This document shows positions 39,401 through 49,209 of a DNA stretch of 64,000 bases, in pieces; within the stretch, counting starts at the first letter, position 1, and each line of letters begins with the position of its first letter. The stretch is from Beijerinckiaceae bacterium (GTDB lineage Bacteria > Pseudomonadota > Alphaproteobacteria > Rhizobiales > Beijerinckiaceae): assembly GCA_027533425.1 (NCBI GenBank), contig JAPZUD010000006.1, forward strand, positions 598,037 through 662,036, read 5' to 3'. The notes under the pieces are model-generated. The model had not been told where the DNA came from, did not search any database, and was given only the letters and a program-made list of their open reading frames with translations. The position numbers and the translations under genes were made by a program.

Positions 39401-39529
39401 TTCAAGGACGAGGTGAAGGAAGTCCAGTCCGGCCAGGAATGCGGCATGGCCTTCGCCAATTACGAGGACATGCGCGCGGGCGATATCATCGAATGCTTCC
39501 GCGTCGAGGAAATCCAGCGCTCGCTGTGA
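36485..39529 (+). CDS. infB: Translation initiation factor IF-2
   Basis: IF-2 is the GTPase that recruits formyl-Met-tRNA to the 30S subunit and promotes subunit joining. The 1014-residue product has a long disordered N-terminus: a charged Arg/Glu helix (about 90-165), then an Ala/Pro tract and an Arg/Gly/Pro-rich repeat (about 205-350), before the conserved IF2 N-domain, G domain ([21 protein letters not shown]) and C-domains. The ATG at 36485 fits rhizobial N-termini ([13 protein letters not shown]); an ATG 51 bases upstream overlapping the ylxR stop is a coupled alternative that would give a longer form. Confidence 0.96.
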   Translation: MSENNGTGDKTLSVSKTLSLKRPVEQGVVKQSFSHGRTKSVVVETVKRRPGGGFEPRETKPPVVETKSAPPAPQRPAVEAKANAVRLGLGSSQQRTLTDDERDARAQVLQEARRREEEDRRRQDEERREREERDRAAAEARRREEEERRRADEAASQAAAPKVEPVAAPAPVVAAPAPASVSPQAAAPAPQPVAPALETRRYEPRPAPGMRQDSGMRQDQPRSGAPARDFGTRPPRLDGPRFGRPAEGGERRPQDGAPREGGFRREGGPPRDGIRRDGPRPEGQRFEGNRPQGERPAGTVRLGFAPRPGQAPAPGSRPPGGRPPIGGAAPIEELENMRPKREVGNVPPRAPRPDEDEEGRVRRGSGVKVPAPAKPERTKGAAEKSRGRLTVTSVTSDEDERQRSVAAFKRRVQRMKGMANNEPKEKIIREVVIPETITIQELANRMSERAVDVIRFLMKQGQMHKITDVIDADTAQLVAEDLGHTVKRVAEADVEEGLFDTPDDDDTMVYRAPVVTIMGHVDHGKTSLLDSIRQTNVVSGEAGGITQHIGAYQVTSPLGGKITFIDTPGHAAFTAMRARGAKVTDIVILVVAADDGVMPQTIEAINHAKAAKVPMIVAINKIDKPEAKPERVRTELLQHDVQVESMGGDTLEIEVSAKQKLNLDKLLEIIQLQAEVLELRANPERAAEGSVIEAKLDRGRGPVATVLVQRGTLRTGDIVVAGAQWGRVRALINDKGENVAEAGPSLPVEILGFQGAPEAGDRVAVVESEARAREITNYRERQKRDQAAARGSGQSRSLVDMMKQAKDAAGRKEFPLVIKGDVQGSVEAIAASVEKLGNDEVRARVLHTGVGGITESDITLANATGAVVLAFNVRAHKEARESAERAGVEIRYYNIIYDLVDDVKAAMSGLLAPTLRETMLGNAEIKQVFNITKVGNIAGCIVTDGKVERGAKVRLIRDSVVVHEGTLKTLKRFKDEVKEVQSGQECGMAFANYEDMRAGDIIECFRVEEIQRSL

Positions 39530-39556
39530 CCTTTCGGGCCTCTTGAATCTATGGGA

Positions 39557-39584
39557 GGCCGGGCTGACCCGGCCTTTCTCTTTT
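39557..39584 (+). terminator. Intrinsic terminator between infB and rbfA
   Basis: Perfect 7-base stem GGCCGGG / CCCGGCC (39557-39563 and 39568-39574) with a CTGA tetraloop, followed by TTTCTCTTTT. Its T-run touches the rbfA ribosome binding site, so it must be partly read through or melted for rbfA expression. Confidence 0.8.
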
Positions 39585-39594
39585 GGAGCGGAAC

Positions 39595-40035
39595 ATGGTT
39601 CGTCCCAATCCCAATCCCGGCCAGCCCTCGCAGCGCCAACTCCGTGTCGGCGAGCAGGTCCGCCATGTCCTGGCGGAAGTGCTGGCGCGCGGCGATATCC
39701 ATGATCCGGAACTCTCCGGCATGCTGATTTCCGTGCTGGAAGTGCGCATGTCGCCGGATCTGCGCCACGGCACCGTGCTGGTCATGCCCTTGGGCGGCAA
39801 GGCCGTCCTCGGCGAGGCTGGCGAGGCCGAGGCCGTGGCCGCGCTCAACCGCAACGCGAAGGAGCTTCGCCTCGAAGTCTCCCGCCGCCTGCGCGAGCTG
39901 AAATATTCCCCCGAACTGCGATTCCGTGTCGATGACCGCTATGACGAGGCGGCCCGGATCGAGAAGATCTTCCACGATGACCGCGTCCGCCGCGACCTTG
40001 CCGCCGGCGACGACAAGAAAACCGAGACGGAATGA
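39595..40035 (+). CDS. rbfA: Ribosome-binding factor A
   Basis: RbfA binds the 30S subunit near the 5' helix of 16S rRNA and is required for late maturation and cold adaptation. The 146-residue product has the family pattern [20 protein letters not shown] and the KH-like core ending in [16 protein letters not shown]. The ATG at 39595 has GGAGCGG directly upstream, overlapping the terminator tail. It overlaps truB by four bases. Confidence 0.94.
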   Translation: MVRPNPNPGQPSQRQLRVGEQVRHVLAEVLARGDIHDPELSGMLISVLEVRMSPDLRHGTVLVMPLGGKAVLGEAGEAEAVAALNRNAKELRLEVSRRLRELKYSPELRFRVDDRYDEAARIEKIFHDDRVRRDLAAGDDKKTETE

Positions 40036-40976
40036 CCGAAACCCTTTCCCCCCCGGGCCAGCGCCCGAAAAAGCGCGATGTCCATGGCTGGCTGATCCTC
40101 GACAAGCCGGTCGGCATGACCTCGACCCATGCCGTCGCCATTGTGAAACGCGTCTTCCGCGCAAAGAAGGCCGGCCATGCCGGCACGCTCGACCCGCTGG
40201 CCTCCGGCTGCCTGCCGATCGCCCTCGGCGAGGCGACGAAAACCGTCCCCTACGTCATGGATGGCAAGAAGGCCTATCGCTTCACCGTGACCTGGGGCAT
40301 CGAGACGACGACCGACGATACCGAGGGCAAGCCGGCCCGCACGTCCGATCTTCGCCCCACGCAGGCCGAAGTGGCGGCGATGCTGCCGCGCTTTACCGGC
40401 GCGATCCTGCAGGTGCCGCCGAAATTCTCGGCCATCAAGGTCGATGGCGAGCGCGCCTATGATCTCGCCCGCGACGGTGAGGAGGTCGAGCTCGAGGCCC
40501 GCGAGGTGCTGATCGACAGTCTCGCCATCGTCGCCCATGACGGCAACTCGACCACGCTCGAGGCGGAATGCGGCAAAGGCACCTATGTCCGGGCCATTGC
40601 CCGCGATCTTGGCCGTGCGCTGGGCTGTTTCGGCCATGTCACGGCCTTGCGCCGCACCCGCGTCGGCCCTTTCCTCGAGCAGGAATTCATCCCGGCCGAG
40701 GATCTGACCCGCACGCTGGACGATCCTGCCGAGCAGGAGGCCCATATTGCCGCCCTGCTCTCGCCGGTCGATCGCGGCCTTGCCGAACTGTCCGAGCTCC
40801 AGGTCTCGCGCCATGATGCTGCCCGTCTCAAGCGCGGCCAGAGCGTCATCCTGCGCGGGCGCGACGCGCCGACAATCCTCGGCCATGTCGCCGTTGTGGC
40901 TGGCCATGAGCTGATCGCGATCGGTGAAATCGACAAGGGCGAGCTGCGCCCGCACCGCGTGTTCAATCTCTCCTGA
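40032..40976 (+). CDS. truB: tRNA pseudouridine-55 synthase
   Basis: TruB isomerises U55 in the T-loop of tRNAs. The 314-residue product contains the catalytic aspartate in [18 protein letters not shown] near residue 50, the thumb-loop region following it, and [14 protein letters not shown] near residue 185. It is coupled to rbfA by an ATGA overlap, as in most bacteria. Confidence 0.96.
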   Translation: MTETLSPPGQRPKKRDVHGWLILDKPVGMTSTHAVAIVKRVFRAKKAGHAGTLDPLASGCLPIALGEATKTVPYVMDGKKAYRFTVTWGIETTTDDTEGKPARTSDLRPTQAEVAAMLPRFTGAILQVPPKFSAIKVDGERAYDLARDGEEVELEAREVLIDSLAIVAHDGNSTTLEAECGKGTYVRAIARDLGRALGCFGHVTALRRTRVGPFLEQEFIPAEDLTRTLDDPAEQEAHIAALLSPVDRGLAELSELQVSRHDAARLKRGQSVILRGRDAPTILGHVAVVAGHELIAIGEIDKGELRPHRVFNLS

Positions 40977-41031
40977 CGTTCTGGCCGGTCTTTTCGCTGG
41001 CTTTTCATGAATTTCCTGCTATGCACGCGGC

Positions 41032-41074
41032 CATGGCAGTGACAGCGTTCCTGCCATGACGCTTTGTATGCGTC
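41032..41074 (+). promoter_or_regulatory. Two adjacent hairpins in the rpsO leader, candidate S15 autoregulatory element
   Basis: CATGGCAG (41032-41039) pairs with CTGCCATG (41051-41058), and GACGC (41058-41062) with GCGTC (41070-41074). They lie 64 bases before the rpsO start. S15 represses its own translation through mRNA leaders whose form differs between phyla, so such structure is expected here, but the specific binding site is not proven. Confidence 0.4.
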
Positions 41075-41137
41075 TGACCTGACCCTGCTGGACGACATCC
41101 CGGCCGGGCCGTTTCTCGAACCTCATGGAGGCATCCG

Positions 41138-41407
41138 ATGTCGATCACAGCCGAGCGCAAGTCTGCGCTGATTTCCGACTATGCGACCAAGGCGGGCGAT
41201 ACCGGCTCGCCGGAAGTGCAGGTGGCCATCCTGACGAGCCGTATCTCGACACTGACCGAGCACTTCAAGACGCACAAGAAGGACAACCATTCGCGCCGCG
41301 GGCTGCTCAAGCTCGTGTCGCAGCGTCGTTCGCTCCTTGATTATCTCAAGAAGAAGGACGAGGCCCGCTACAGGACGCTGATCGAGCGTCTCGGCATCCG
41401 CCGCTAA
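41138..41407 (+). CDS. rpsO: 30S ribosomal protein S15
   Basis: S15 is a primary 16S rRNA-binding protein of the 30S platform. The 89-residue product has normal length and the conserved [14 protein letters not shown] and [19 protein letters not shown] blocks that contact helices 20-22. TGGAGG lies nine bases before the ATG. It is followed by pnp after a 268-base spacer, the usual rpsO-pnp pairing. Confidence 0.97.
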   Translation: MSITAERKSALISDYATKAGDTGSPEVQVAILTSRISTLTEHFKTHKKDNHSRRGLLKLVSQRRSLLDYLKKKDEARYRTLIERLGIRR

Positions 41408-41675
41408 GCGGGCAACCGAACGGGCAGGGGCGCCAGCCGCCTCTGCTCGCGTCGGACCGGCAGGGGCCGGCCCGGCGCGGGAAACAGGCGAAGGCCATGG
41501 CAGGATCGCCGGACGCTTCGGGCCCGAAGGCCTCGGGAAGCGTCCCGCCGTCTTGCTCATGGATTCGAAGGGTTTCCCAGCAACCTTTGAAACCACGCGC
41601 GTCGCGGCTTCGGGCCGGGCAGATGCGCGCTACCGGCGCAGCAGCCCTCCGGCGCGCGCCTGAACAGGACAGACC
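41408..41675. other. rpsO-pnp spacer with long hairpin
   Basis: No gene is apparent in this spacer. A 12-base stem (41421-41432 with 41438-41449, two G-U pairs) around the loop CCAGC lies 14 bases after the rpsO stop and has no T-run. It may be an RNase III processing or 3'-protection structure, as in the rpsO-pnp spacer of enterobacteria, where PNPase autoregulates. Confidence 0.5.
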
Positions 41676-43838
41676 ATGTTTGATATCCAACGCAAGACCA
41701 TCCAGTGGGGCGGCCGCACCCTGACGCTCGAGACGGGCCGCATTGCCCGCCAGGCTGATGGCGCCGTCCTCGCTACCTATGGCGAGACCACCGTTCTCGC
41801 CACCGTCGTGTCGGCGAAGGAGCCGAAGCCGGGCATCGACTTCTTCCCGCTCACCGTGAATTATCAGGAAAAGGCCTTCGCGGCCGGCCGGATTCCCGGC
41901 GGCTATTTCAAGCGCGAAGGGCGCCCTTCGGAAAAGGAAACGCTGGTTTCCCGCCTGATCGACCGCCCGATCCGCCCGCTTTTCGTTGACGGCTACCGCA
42001 ACGAGACGCAGGTCGTCGTGACCGTTCTGAGCCACGATCTCGAGAATGATCCGGATGTCGTCTCGATGGTGGCCGCCTCGGCCGCGCTCACCCTCTCGGG
42101 CGTGCCCTTCATGGGCCCGGTCGGTGGCGCCCGCGTCGGCTATATCAACGGCGAATACGTGCTGAACCCCACGCTCGACCAGATGAAGGACACGGTCCTC
42201 GATCTCGTCGTGGCCGGCACTGCCGATGCCGTGCTGATGGTGGAATCCGAAGCGCAGCAGCTCTCCGAGGAAGTGATGCTCGGCGCTGTGATGTTCGGCC
42301 ATGCCGGTTTCCAGCCGGTGATCGACGCGATCATCGGCCTGGCCGAGAAGGCCGCCAAGGAGCCGCGCGACTACACCCCGACCGATCTCTCGCATATCGA
42401 GAAGGCCGTGCTCGAGGTCGCCGAGGCCGATCTCCGCGAAGCCTACAAGATCATTGACAAGCAGGGCCGCTACAAGGCGGTCGATGCTGCCAAGGCGAAA
42501 GTCTTTGCCGCACTCGCGCCGGAAGGTGGCGAAGCGAAGTTCGACAAGGAACAGCTCAAGACCGTGTTCAAGGAAGTCCAGGCCAAGATCGTGCGCTGGA
42601 ACATCCTCGACACCAAGAGCCGCATCGATGGCCGCGGCCTGACCGATGTCCGCCAGATCGTCTCGGAAGTCGGCATGCTGCCGCGGACCCATGGTTCGGC
42701 GCTTTTCACCCGCGGCGAGACTCAGGCCCTTGTGGTCGCGACGCTCGGCACCGGCGATGACGAGCAGTTCATCGACGAGCTGGAAGGCACCCGCAAGGAA
42801 CGCTTCCTGCTGCATTACAACTTCCCGCCCTATTCCGTCGGTGAAACCGGCCGCATGGGCTCGCCCGGCCGCCGCGAGATCGGCCACGGCAAGCTCGCCT
42901 GGCGCGCGCTGCACCCGATGCTGCCGGCCCAGCACGAATTCCCCTACACGATGCGCATTGTCTCGGAGATCACCGAGTCGAACGGCTCCTCGTCGATGGC
43001 GACCGTCTGCGGCTCGAGCCTTGCGATGATGGATGCCGGCGTGCCGCTGAAGGCGCCGGTGGCCGGCATTGCCATGGGTTTGATCCTCGAGGGCGATCGT
43101 TTCGCCGTCCTGTCGGACATCCTGGGCGACGAGGATCATCTCGGCGACATGGACTTCAAGGTCGCGGGCACCGAGAACGGCATCACCGCGCTGCAGATGG
43201 ACATCAAGATCGCCGGGATCACCGAGGAGATCATGAAGGTCGCGCTGTCGCAGGCCAAGGGCGGGCGCATGCACATCCTGGGCAAGATGGCGGAAGCCCT
43301 CACCCAGCCGCGTGGCCAGCTCGGCCAGTACGCCCCGCGCATCGAGACCATCAAGATCAACCCGGACAAGATCCGCGAAGTCATCGGCTCCGGCGGCAAG
43401 GTGATCCGCGAGATCACCGAGAAGACCGGCACCAAGATCGACATTCAGGATGACGGCACGATCAAGGTCGCCTCGTCGGAAGGCGAGAAGATCAAGGCCG
43501 CGATCAACTGGATCAAGTCGATCGCCTCGGATCCGGAAGTCGGCCAGATCTATGACGGCACGGTTGTGAAAACGACCGATTTCGGCGCCTTCGTGAACTT
43601 CTTCGGCGCGCGCGACGGACTGGTCCATATCTCCCAGCTCGCCCCGCGCAAGGTCGCCAAGACCACCGATGTCGTCAAAGAAGGCGACAAGGTGAAGGTG
43701 AAGTTCCTCGGCTTCGACGAGCGCGGCAAGACCAAGCTCTCGATGAAGATCGTTGACCAGGAAACCGGCGAGGATCTCGAAGCCAAGCAAAAGGCCGAGC
43801 GCGATGCCGCCCGTGCCGCCGAAGGCTCCGCCGAGTAA
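41676..43838 (+). CDS. pnp: Polyribonucleotide nucleotidyltransferase (PNPase)
   Basis: PNPase is the phosphorolytic 3'-5' exoribonuclease of RNA decay. The 720-residue product has two RNase PH domains (about 1-230 and 320-545), the helical linker between, then a KH domain ([20 protein letters not shown], near 555) and an S1 domain ([20 protein letters not shown], near 625), ending in an acidic/alanine tail. Length and domain order are normal. Confidence 0.98.
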   Translation: MFDIQRKTIQWGGRTLTLETGRIARQADGAVLATYGETTVLATVVSAKEPKPGIDFFPLTVNYQEKAFAAGRIPGGYFKREGRPSEKETLVSRLIDRPIRPLFVDGYRNETQVVVTVLSHDLENDPDVVSMVAASAALTLSGVPFMGPVGGARVGYINGEYVLNPTLDQMKDTVLDLVVAGTADAVLMVESEAQQLSEEVMLGAVMFGHAGFQPVIDAIIGLAEKAAKEPRDYTPTDLSHIEKAVLEVAEADLREAYKIIDKQGRYKAVDAAKAKVFAALAPEGGEAKFDKEQLKTVFKEVQAKIVRWNILDTKSRIDGRGLTDVRQIVSEVGMLPRTHGSALFTRGETQALVVATLGTGDDEQFIDELEGTRKERFLLHYNFPPYSVGETGRMGSPGRREIGHGKLAWRALHPMLPAQHEFPYTMRIVSEITESNGSSSMATVCGSSLAMMDAGVPLKAPVAGIAMGLILEGDRFAVLSDILGDEDHLGDMDFKVAGTENGITALQMDIKIAGITEEIMKVALSQAKGGRMHILGKMAEALTQPRGQLGQYAPRIETIKINPDKIREVIGSGGKVIREITEKTGTKIDIQDDGTIKVASSEGEKIKAAINWIKSIASDPEVGQIYDGTVVKTTDFGAFVNFFGARDGLVHISQLAPRKVAKTTDVVKEGDKVKVKFLGFDERGKTKLSMKIVDQETGEDLEAKQKAERDAARAAEGSAE

Positions 43839-43864
43839 GCGCTCTCCCGGAGAGCCATGAATCA

Positions 43865-43891
43865 GGGCCGCGCCGCAAGCGCGGCCCTTTT
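43865..43891 (+). terminator. Intrinsic terminator of pnp
   Basis: A perfect 9-base GC stem GGGCCGCGC / GCGCGGCCC with loop CGCAA, followed by TTTTCGTT, lies 26 bases after the pnp stop. The stem is symmetrical, but no T-run serves the convergent gene. Confidence 0.9.
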
Positions 43892-43911
43892 CGTTGGCGA
43901 CGGCCTGGCCT

Positions 43912-44478
43912 TCAGCCCCGAATCGCGGCGAGAATCTCCGCCGTGCTGGCCACCGTCGCGAATTCGTTGCGCAAGGTGGCGAGATGGAAGCGATGGATCT
44001 CCGCCGCCGGCAGGACGGCGCCGTCAAGGTCCTTCTGTTCGAAGGCGGCGCAGGCATCGCCGGCGACGATCATCCGCCAGCCGAGATTGTTGCCTGTCCG
44101 CACCGTCGTCGAGACGCACATGTCGGTCGAGATGCCGAAGGCGAGGACGGCGTCTGCCCCGAGCCGCTTCAGGCGCAGGTCAAGATCGGTGTTGAGGAAG
44201 GCCGAGTTGACCGATTTCGTCACCAGCGCCTCGCCTTCGACCGGCGAGAAGCCGGGTCGGAGCGCATTGCCGGGATCCTCCGGGCGGAAGCAGGAGCCCG
44301 GTTCGGCGGAATCATGCCGGACATGGAGGATCGGCCAGCCTTTCGCGCGCCAGGCGGCAATGAGGGCCAGCGCGTTGCGGTCAAAGCCGGGCTGGCCGAG
44401 CGGCGGCATGCGCGGGCTGAAAAAGCCCTCCTGGAAATCGATGGGGAGAAGAACAGTCCGGGGAGAGAGCGCCAGCAT
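43912..44478 (-). CDS. Isochorismatase-family cysteine hydrolase
   Basis: A 188-residue hydrolase of the isochorismatase-like superfamily. The triad is visible: Asp in LLPIDFQEGF (near residue 14), Lys in VTKSVNSAF (near 88) and the cysteine in GISTDMCVSTTVR (near 121), with the cis-peptide region before it. Members act on nicotinamide, N-carbamoyl amides, peroxyureidoacrylate and others; with ureide genes nearby a carbamoyl-amide substrate is possible but not shown. It is 14 bases before pgi on the minus strand. Confidence 0.8.
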   Translation of the reverse strand: MLALSPRTVLLPIDFQEGFFSPRMPPLGQPGFDRNALALIAAWRAKGWPILHVRHDSAEPGSCFRPEDPGNALRPGFSPVEGEALVTKSVNSAFLNTDLDLRLKRLGADAVLAFGISTDMCVSTTVRTGNNLGWRMIVAGDACAAFEQKDLDGAVLPAAEIHRFHLATLRNEFATVASTAEILAAIRG

Positions 44479-44492
44479 ACGGCCTCCGGTTT

Positions 44493-46079
44493 CTAGTGAT
44501 CCCCTCTGATCCTCGCTATAAGCCCCGCCGTCGAGCCGTCAAGCGACCCGAGGTTGCGGCCGCTCGCCAGCGGTTCCGCCAGTTGCGTCGCCAGTTCCTT
44601 GCCCAGTTCCACGCCCCATTGGTCGAAGGCATTGATCCCGTAGATCGTGGCCTCGACAAAGACCCGGTGTTCGTAAAGTGCGATCAGCCTCCCCAGCGTG
44701 TAGGGATCGAGCTTGCGGTAGAGCAGGGTGATGGAGGGGCGGTCCCCGGGGAAAACGCGGTGCGGGTTCCCCTTCGCTTCGGCCAGGCTGCGCCCGACCA
44801 TCAGGGCCTGCGACTGCGCGAGGCAATTGGCCACCAGCAGCTGGTGGTGGTGGGTGTAGGCCGGCTCGTGCCCTTCGATCGCAAGCAGGAACTCGACCGG
44901 GATGACATCGGTGCCTTGGTGCAGCAGCTGGAAAAAGGCGTGCTGCCCGTTCGTGCCCGGCTCGCCCCAGACGATGGGGCCCGTCACCCCCTCCACCGCC
45001 AGGCCATCCTTCCGGACCGACTTGCCGTTCGACTCCATGTCAAGCTGCTGCAGATAGGCCGGAAACCGGTGCAGCCGTTGGTCATAGGGAATGATGGCGC
45101 GGCTGGCATGGCCCCAGACACGGCGATGCCAGACGCCGATCAGGCCCAGCAGGGCCGGCAGGTTGTGGCGCAGCGGGGCCGATTCGAAATGCCGGTCCAT
45201 CGCCTCTGCCCCGGCAAGGAAGGCGCTGAACCGCGCCGGACCGATCGCGATCATCAGCGGGAGCCCGATCGAGGACCAGATTGAATACCGCCCGCCGACC
45301 CAGTCCCAGAAACCGAAAGCCCGCTCGGGCGGGATGCCGAAGGCGGCAACCTTGTCGAGCGCGGTCGAGACGGCCGCGAAATGCTGGCCGATCGCCGCCT
45401 CGCCAAGGGCCGCGGCCATCCATTCGCGTGCCGAGCGGGCGTTGGTCATGGTCTCGATCGTGGTGAAGGTTTTCGAGGCCACGATGACCAGCGTGCGCGC
45501 CGGTTCGAGCCTGCGCAGCGTGTCGGCCAGATGAGCGCCGTCGACATTCGAGACGAAATGCACCGTCGGCCCATCATGATAGGGGCGCAGGGCCTCGACT
45601 GCCATGGCCGGGCCAAGATCGGAGCCACCGATCCCGATATTGACGATATCGGTGAACGGCGCGCCGGTGATGGAAGCAATGCTGCCGTTCCGGACGCCCT
45701 CGGCAAAGCGGAAACAGGCCTGCCGCGTGGCCAGGACATCGGGCATCACGTCGGCGCCCCCCGTCAGCCGCGTTCCCTCATGCTGCCGGAGGGCAACATG
45801 CAGGACAGCCCGACCCTCTGTCTCGTTGATCGGCTCGCCGGCGAACATGGCCTGCCGCGCCTGGGCGAGGCCGGCATGATGGGCCAGCGTGACAAGGCTC
45901 GTCATCGCCGCCTCGTCGACCCGGCATTTCGACAGGTCGAGCAGCATGTCCTCAAACACGGCGGCAAAACGGACGAACCGTTCCGAATCCCGGGTGAAGA
46001 GGTCGGTTGTCCGGTCCTGAGCGAGGCGGGCCTTGTGGGCGTCGAGATCAGCCCAGCAGGCGGCGAGAGAATCAGTCAT
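44493..46079 (-). CDS. pgi: Glucose-6-phosphate isomerase
   Basis: Pgi interconverts glucose-6-phosphate and fructose-6-phosphate. The 528-residue product contains the sugar-phosphate-binding [16 protein letters not shown] and [15 protein letters not shown] blocks, the PGI signature segments and the C-terminal [14 protein letters not shown]. The stop of the upstream PuuE-UraD gene is only three bases away, so it may be co-transcribed with ureide genes, an unusual neighbour. Confidence 0.96.
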   Translation of the reverse strand: MTDSLAACWADLDAHKARLAQDRTTDLFTRDSERFVRFAAVFEDMLLDLSKCRVDEAAMTSLVTLAHHAGLAQARQAMFAGEPINETEGRAVLHVALRQHEGTRLTGGADVMPDVLATRQACFRFAEGVRNGSIASITGAPFTDIVNIGIGGSDLGPAMAVEALRPYHDGPTVHFVSNVDGAHLADTLRRLEPARTLVIVASKTFTTIETMTNARSAREWMAAALGEAAIGQHFAAVSTALDKVAAFGIPPERAFGFWDWVGGRYSIWSSIGLPLMIAIGPARFSAFLAGAEAMDRHFESAPLRHNLPALLGLIGVWHRRVWGHASRAIIPYDQRLHRFPAYLQQLDMESNGKSVRKDGLAVEGVTGPIVWGEPGTNGQHAFFQLLHQGTDVIPVEFLLAIEGHEPAYTHHHQLLVANCLAQSQALMVGRSLAEAKGNPHRVFPGDRPSITLLYRKLDPYTLGRLIALYEHRVFVEATIYGINAFDQWGVELGKELATQLAEPLASGRNLGSLDGSTAGLIARIRGDH

Positions 46080-46081
46080 GG

Positions 46082-47524
46082 TCAGCGGCTTTCCAGGATA
46101 TCGGAGAGGCGGAACCGGGCGATTTTCCCGATCTCGTCGAGGGCGGTGGCGAATTCTGTGGCCGGATCATGCCCGATCCGCCGTTCGAATGCGGCGCGGA
46201 TCGTCGTTTTGTTCTGGCCCTTCACCGCCATGATGAAGGGGAAGCCGAACCGCTCGAGATAGGCCGAATTCAGGGCGGTGAAGGCAGAAAGTTCGTCTGG
46301 CGTAAGCCGGTCGAGCCCGGCCGAGGCCTGTTCCTGCGTCGATTCCGGGGTGAGTTCCCCCGCGAGCGCAAGGCGTCCGGCAAGGTCCGGATGGGCGCGG
46401 ATCAGGGCTTCCTGCTGCGCGCGGCTGCCAGCCTGCATGGCCCGGACCATGGCGGCGTGCAAACCGTCCAGTGTATCGCAGCGCGGCTCAAGCCCGTTGG
46501 CAAACGCCGCCTCGGCCACCCAGGGCGAATGCTCGAACACCCCGCCGAACCGTGCCACGAAGAGCGGCCGTGACAGCGTGGAGGGCCGCCAGCCGCCGGC
46601 GGGCGGATGGTTCATCACCCAATGCCGCGCGATGTCGAGCCGGGTCGCTACCCAGACGCCCTCATGATCCAGCACGTAATCAAGAAACCGCGCCAAGGCG
46701 GCGGCCCGGCCCGGCCGGCCGACCAGCCGGCAATGCAGGCCGATCGACATCATCTTCGGCACGGTCTCGCCCTCGGCATGGAGCAGGTCGAAACTGTCCT
46801 TGAGATAGCTGAAGAACTGGTCGCCGCTGTTGAAGCCCTGCGGTGTGGCAAACCGCATGTCATTCGCATCGAGCGTGTAGGGTACGATCAGGAACGGCCC
46901 TTCCCCGCCGCGGCCATTCGGCCCGCTGACCCAGTAGGGCAGCTCGTCGGCATAGCTGTCGGCCGAATAGAGAAAGCCGCCCTCCGCCATGGTCAGCCGG
47001 AGCGTCTGCGCCGAAGTGCGCCCCTGATACATGCCGAGCGGCCGCTCGCCCGTCATGCCCAGCTGGATCCGCACCGCCTCGGCGATGTGGTGGGCCTCAT
47101 CCTCAGGCGCGAAATCGCGGTAATCGATCCATTTCAGGCCATGCGTGGCGATCTCCCACCCGGCTTCCGCCATCGCGCGCACGGCCTCCGGATGCCGGGC
47201 CATGGCGCTGGCAACGCCGAACACCGTGACGGGCATGCCGCGTTCGGTGAACATCCGGTAAAGCCGCCAGAATCCGGAACGCGACCCATATTCGTAGATC
47301 GATTCCATGTTCATGTGCCGCTGCCCTGGCCAGGGCAGCGCGCCGACAATCTCGGACAGGAAGGCCTCGGAGGCTGCATCGCCATGGAGAATGCAGTTCT
47401 CGCCGCCTTCCTCGTAGTTGATGACGAACTGGATGGCGACCCGCGCCCCGCCTGGCCAGCGCGCATGCGGCGGCCGCCTGCCATAGCCGATCAGGTCGCG
47501 CGGATAGGTTCCGTCTCCGGCCAT
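46082..47524 (-). CDS. Bifunctional allantoinase (PuuE type) / OHCU decarboxylase (UraD)
   Basis: Fusion protein of 480 residues for late urate catabolism. Residues ~1-305 form a NodB-like PuuE domain ([44 protein letters not shown]), the metal-independent allantoinase that opens S-allantoin to allantoate. Residues ~315-480 form the UraD domain ([18 protein letters not shown], then HPDLAG and FPFIMAVKG), which decarboxylates OHCU to S-allantoin. The domains therefore carry out consecutive steps in reverse order. The start at 47524 follows GGGAGCTGA; the open frame upstream is shadow sequence. It is four bases after uraH. Confidence 0.9.
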   Translation of the reverse strand: MAGDGTYPRDLIGYGRRPPHARWPGGARVAIQFVINYEEGGENCILHGDAASEAFLSEIVGALPWPGQRHMNMESIYEYGSRSGFWRLYRMFTERGMPVTVFGVASAMARHPEAVRAMAEAGWEIATHGLKWIDYRDFAPEDEAHHIAEAVRIQLGMTGERPLGMYQGRTSAQTLRLTMAEGGFLYSADSYADELPYWVSGPNGRGGEGPFLIVPYTLDANDMRFATPQGFNSGDQFFSYLKDSFDLLHAEGETVPKMMSIGLHCRLVGRPGRAAALARFLDYVLDHEGVWVATRLDIARHWVMNHPPAGGWRPSTLSRPLFVARFGGVFEHSPWVAEAAFANGLEPRCDTLDGLHAAMVRAMQAGSRAQQEALIRAHPDLAGRLALAGELTPESTQEQASAGLDRLTPDELSAFTALNSAYLERFGFPFIMAVKGQNKTTIRAAFERRIGHDPATEFATALDEIGKIARFRLSDILESR

Positions 47525-47528
47525 GATC

Positions 47529-47885
47529 TCAGCTCCCGCGATAGGTGGAATAGGCATAGGGCGAGCAGAGCAGCGGCACGTGATAATGTCCGTCCGGCTC
47601 CGCCATGCCGAAATGCAGCGGCACGATGTCAAGGAAAGGCGGATCGGGCAGGGTTACGCCCCGTCCACGGAAGTAGGCAGCGACATGAAAGCGGAGCTGG
47701 AACGCCCCCGTCCGGAAGGCGGCGCCGGACAGAACAGGCGCGTCCGTGCGGCCATCGGCATTCGTAACCAGATCCGCGATCTTGTCCCAGCCGCCGCCGG
47801 CCCGCGCTTCCAGAACCTCGATGCGCATTCCCGCAGCCGGGCAACCATGCGCTGTATCAAGGACATGTGTAGAAAGGCGCCCCAT
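47529..47885 (-). CDS. uraH: 5-hydroxyisourate hydrolase
   Basis: UraH (transthyretin-like protein) hydrolyses 5-hydroxyisourate to OHCU, the substrate of the UraD domain next door. The 118-residue product starts with [12 protein letters not shown] and ends with the diagnostic tetrapeptide YRGS, and has the catalytic-site [19 protein letters not shown] strand. A urate oxidase or FAD urate hydroxylase is not in the window. It diverges from pcaC. Confidence 0.94.
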   Translation of the reverse strand: MGRLSTHVLDTAHGCPAAGMRIEVLEARAGGGWDKIADLVTNADGRTDAPVLSGAAFRTGAFQLRFHVAAYFRGRGVTLPDPPFLDIVPLHFGMAEPDGHYHVPLLCSPYAYSTYRGS

Positions 47886-48002
47886 CGTGAATCACTCCTG
47901 ACAAACAGACCAAAGGGTAAAGAGCGCCTTCGGGCATCGCAAGCGAGCGGATGGATGATGCGCTATGCGAACTTCGTGCGGCAGGCAGAGCCGGCACCGG
48001 TT

Positions 48003-48024
48003 TTCCGGATTTACAAACCCGGAA
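48003..48024. promoter_or_regulatory. Inverted repeat in the uraH-pcaC divergent spacer
   Basis: TTCCGG (48003-48008) and CCGGAA (48019-48024) are spaced by ten bases, 36 bases before the pcaC ATG. It is a plausible operator for a dimeric regulator of pca or ureide genes, but short enough to be chance. No PcaQ-type site was recognised. Confidence 0.25.
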
Positions 48025-48060
48025 GGCGCCGACCATGATCCTGCCGATCGGAGACGTGCC

Positions 48061-48447
48061 ATGAGCCGAAAAGAAACCGGGACGAAAACCCGCCGGGGCG
48101 TGCTGGGCGATGCCCATGTCGACCGCGCGAATGCCAATACCACCCCGTTTGACGCGCCGTTCCAGGACTTCATCACCGAAGGGGCCTGGGGCACGGTCTG
48201 GGCCGGGGATCACCTGACCCGCCGCGAACGCTCGATGATCACCATCGCCCTGCTGGCGGCCCTCGGCCATCACGATGAGGTGGCGATGCATGTGCGCGCC
48301 ACCGCCAATACCGGCGCCACGATGGAGGATGTCCGCGAGGCACTGATGCATGTCGCTGTCTATGCCGGCGTTCCCGCCGCCAATACCGCCTTCAAGATTG
48401 CCAAGCAGACCTATGCCGCCATGGCGGCAGAAGCCAAGCCGGCCTGA
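48061..48447 (+). CDS. pcaC: 4-carboxymuconolactone decarboxylase
   Basis: PcaC decarboxylates gamma-carboxymuconolactone to beta-ketoadipate enol-lactone in the protocatechuate branch. The 128-residue AhpD-like product has the RRGVLGDAHVDRANANTTPF N-terminus and the GAWGTVWAGDHLTRRERSMI block; the ELxxH-like helix appears as DEVAMHVRAT. The ATG follows GGAGA. It is first in pcaC-pcaH-pcaG-pcaB; pcaD, often before pcaC, is absent. Confidence 0.9.
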   Translation: MSRKETGTKTRRGVLGDAHVDRANANTTPFDAPFQDFITEGAWGTVWAGDHLTRRERSMITIALLAALGHHDEVAMHVRATANTGATMEDVREALMHVAVYAGVPAANTAFKIAKQTYAAMAAEAKPA

Positions 48448-48480
48448 GACCGGCCGGAAAGACACGACAGGAAACGCGAC

Positions 48481-49209
48481 ATGACGGATTATATGCGCCG
48501 TGACAGGAGCTGGCACCCGCCGGCCTATACGCCCGGTTACAAGACCTCGGTGCTGCGCTCGCCGAAATGCGCCCTGCTCTCGCTGGACCAGGGGCCGGCC
48601 GAGAAATCCGGCCCGGTCTTCAAGGCCGATATGCTGCACGAACTCGACAATGACCTGATCCGCAACTACGCCGCCGCGACCGGCTCGCAGGGCGAGGCGA
48701 TCGGGGAGCGGATCATCGTCCATGGCCGCGTGATGGACGAGACCGGCCGGCCGGTGCCGCGCACCCTGCTCGAGGTCTGGCAGGCCAATGCCGGCGGCCG
48801 CTACCGCCACCGGAATGACCGCTATCTCGCCCCGCTCGATCCGAATTTCGGGGGTTGCGGCCGCTGCATGAGCGATGACGAGGGCCGTTATTTCTTCCGC
48901 ACCGTCAAGCCGGGCCCCTATCCCTGGCCGAACCACGGCTCGGACTGGCGCCCAGCCCATATCCATGTCTCGATTTTCGGCGAGGCCTTCGCGCAGAGGC
49001 TGATCACCCAGCTCTATTTCGAGGGCGATCCGCTGATTCCGCTTTGTCCCATTGTCCGGACAATCCGCGATGACCGGGCGATCGAGCAGCTGGTCGCAAA
49101 GCTCGATATGGGCGAGATGCGGTCCTTTGACTGCCTCGTCTATCGTTTCGACATCGTGCTGCGCGGGCGCCAGCAGACCTTCTTCGAGAACCGTCCGGAG
49201 GGCATGTGA
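48481..49209 (+). CDS. pcaH: Protocatechuate 3,4-dioxygenase beta subunit
   Basis: PcaH carries the catalytic Fe(III) of the intradiol dioxygenase that cleaves protocatechuate between the hydroxyls to beta-carboxymuconate. The 242-residue product retains all four iron ligands by context: Tyr in [12 protein letters not shown], Tyr in [10 protein letters not shown], and both histidines in [12 protein letters not shown]. It overlaps pcaG. Confidence 0.96.
   Translation: MTDYMRRDRSWHPPAYTPGYKTSVLRSPKCALLSLDQGPAEKSGPVFKADMLHELDNDLIRNYAAATGSQGEAIGERIIVHGRVMDETGRPVPRTLLEVWQANAGGRYRHRNDRYLAPLDPNFGGCGRCMSDDEGRYFFRTVKPGPYPWPNHGSDWRPAHIHVSIFGEAFAQRLITQLYFEGDPLIPLCPIVRTIRDDRAIEQLVAKLDMGEMRSFDCLVYRFDIVLRGRQQTFFENRPEGM

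Noticed and set aside
41346..44057. 903-codon open frame antisense to pnp
   Set aside because: Shadow ORF caused by high GC; the composition is His/Asp/Leu-biased with no domain and pnp is unambiguous on the other strand.
47857..48966. 369-codon minus-strand frame over pcaC/pcaH
   Set aside because: Overlaps two recognisable pca genes completely and has no similarity to known proteins.
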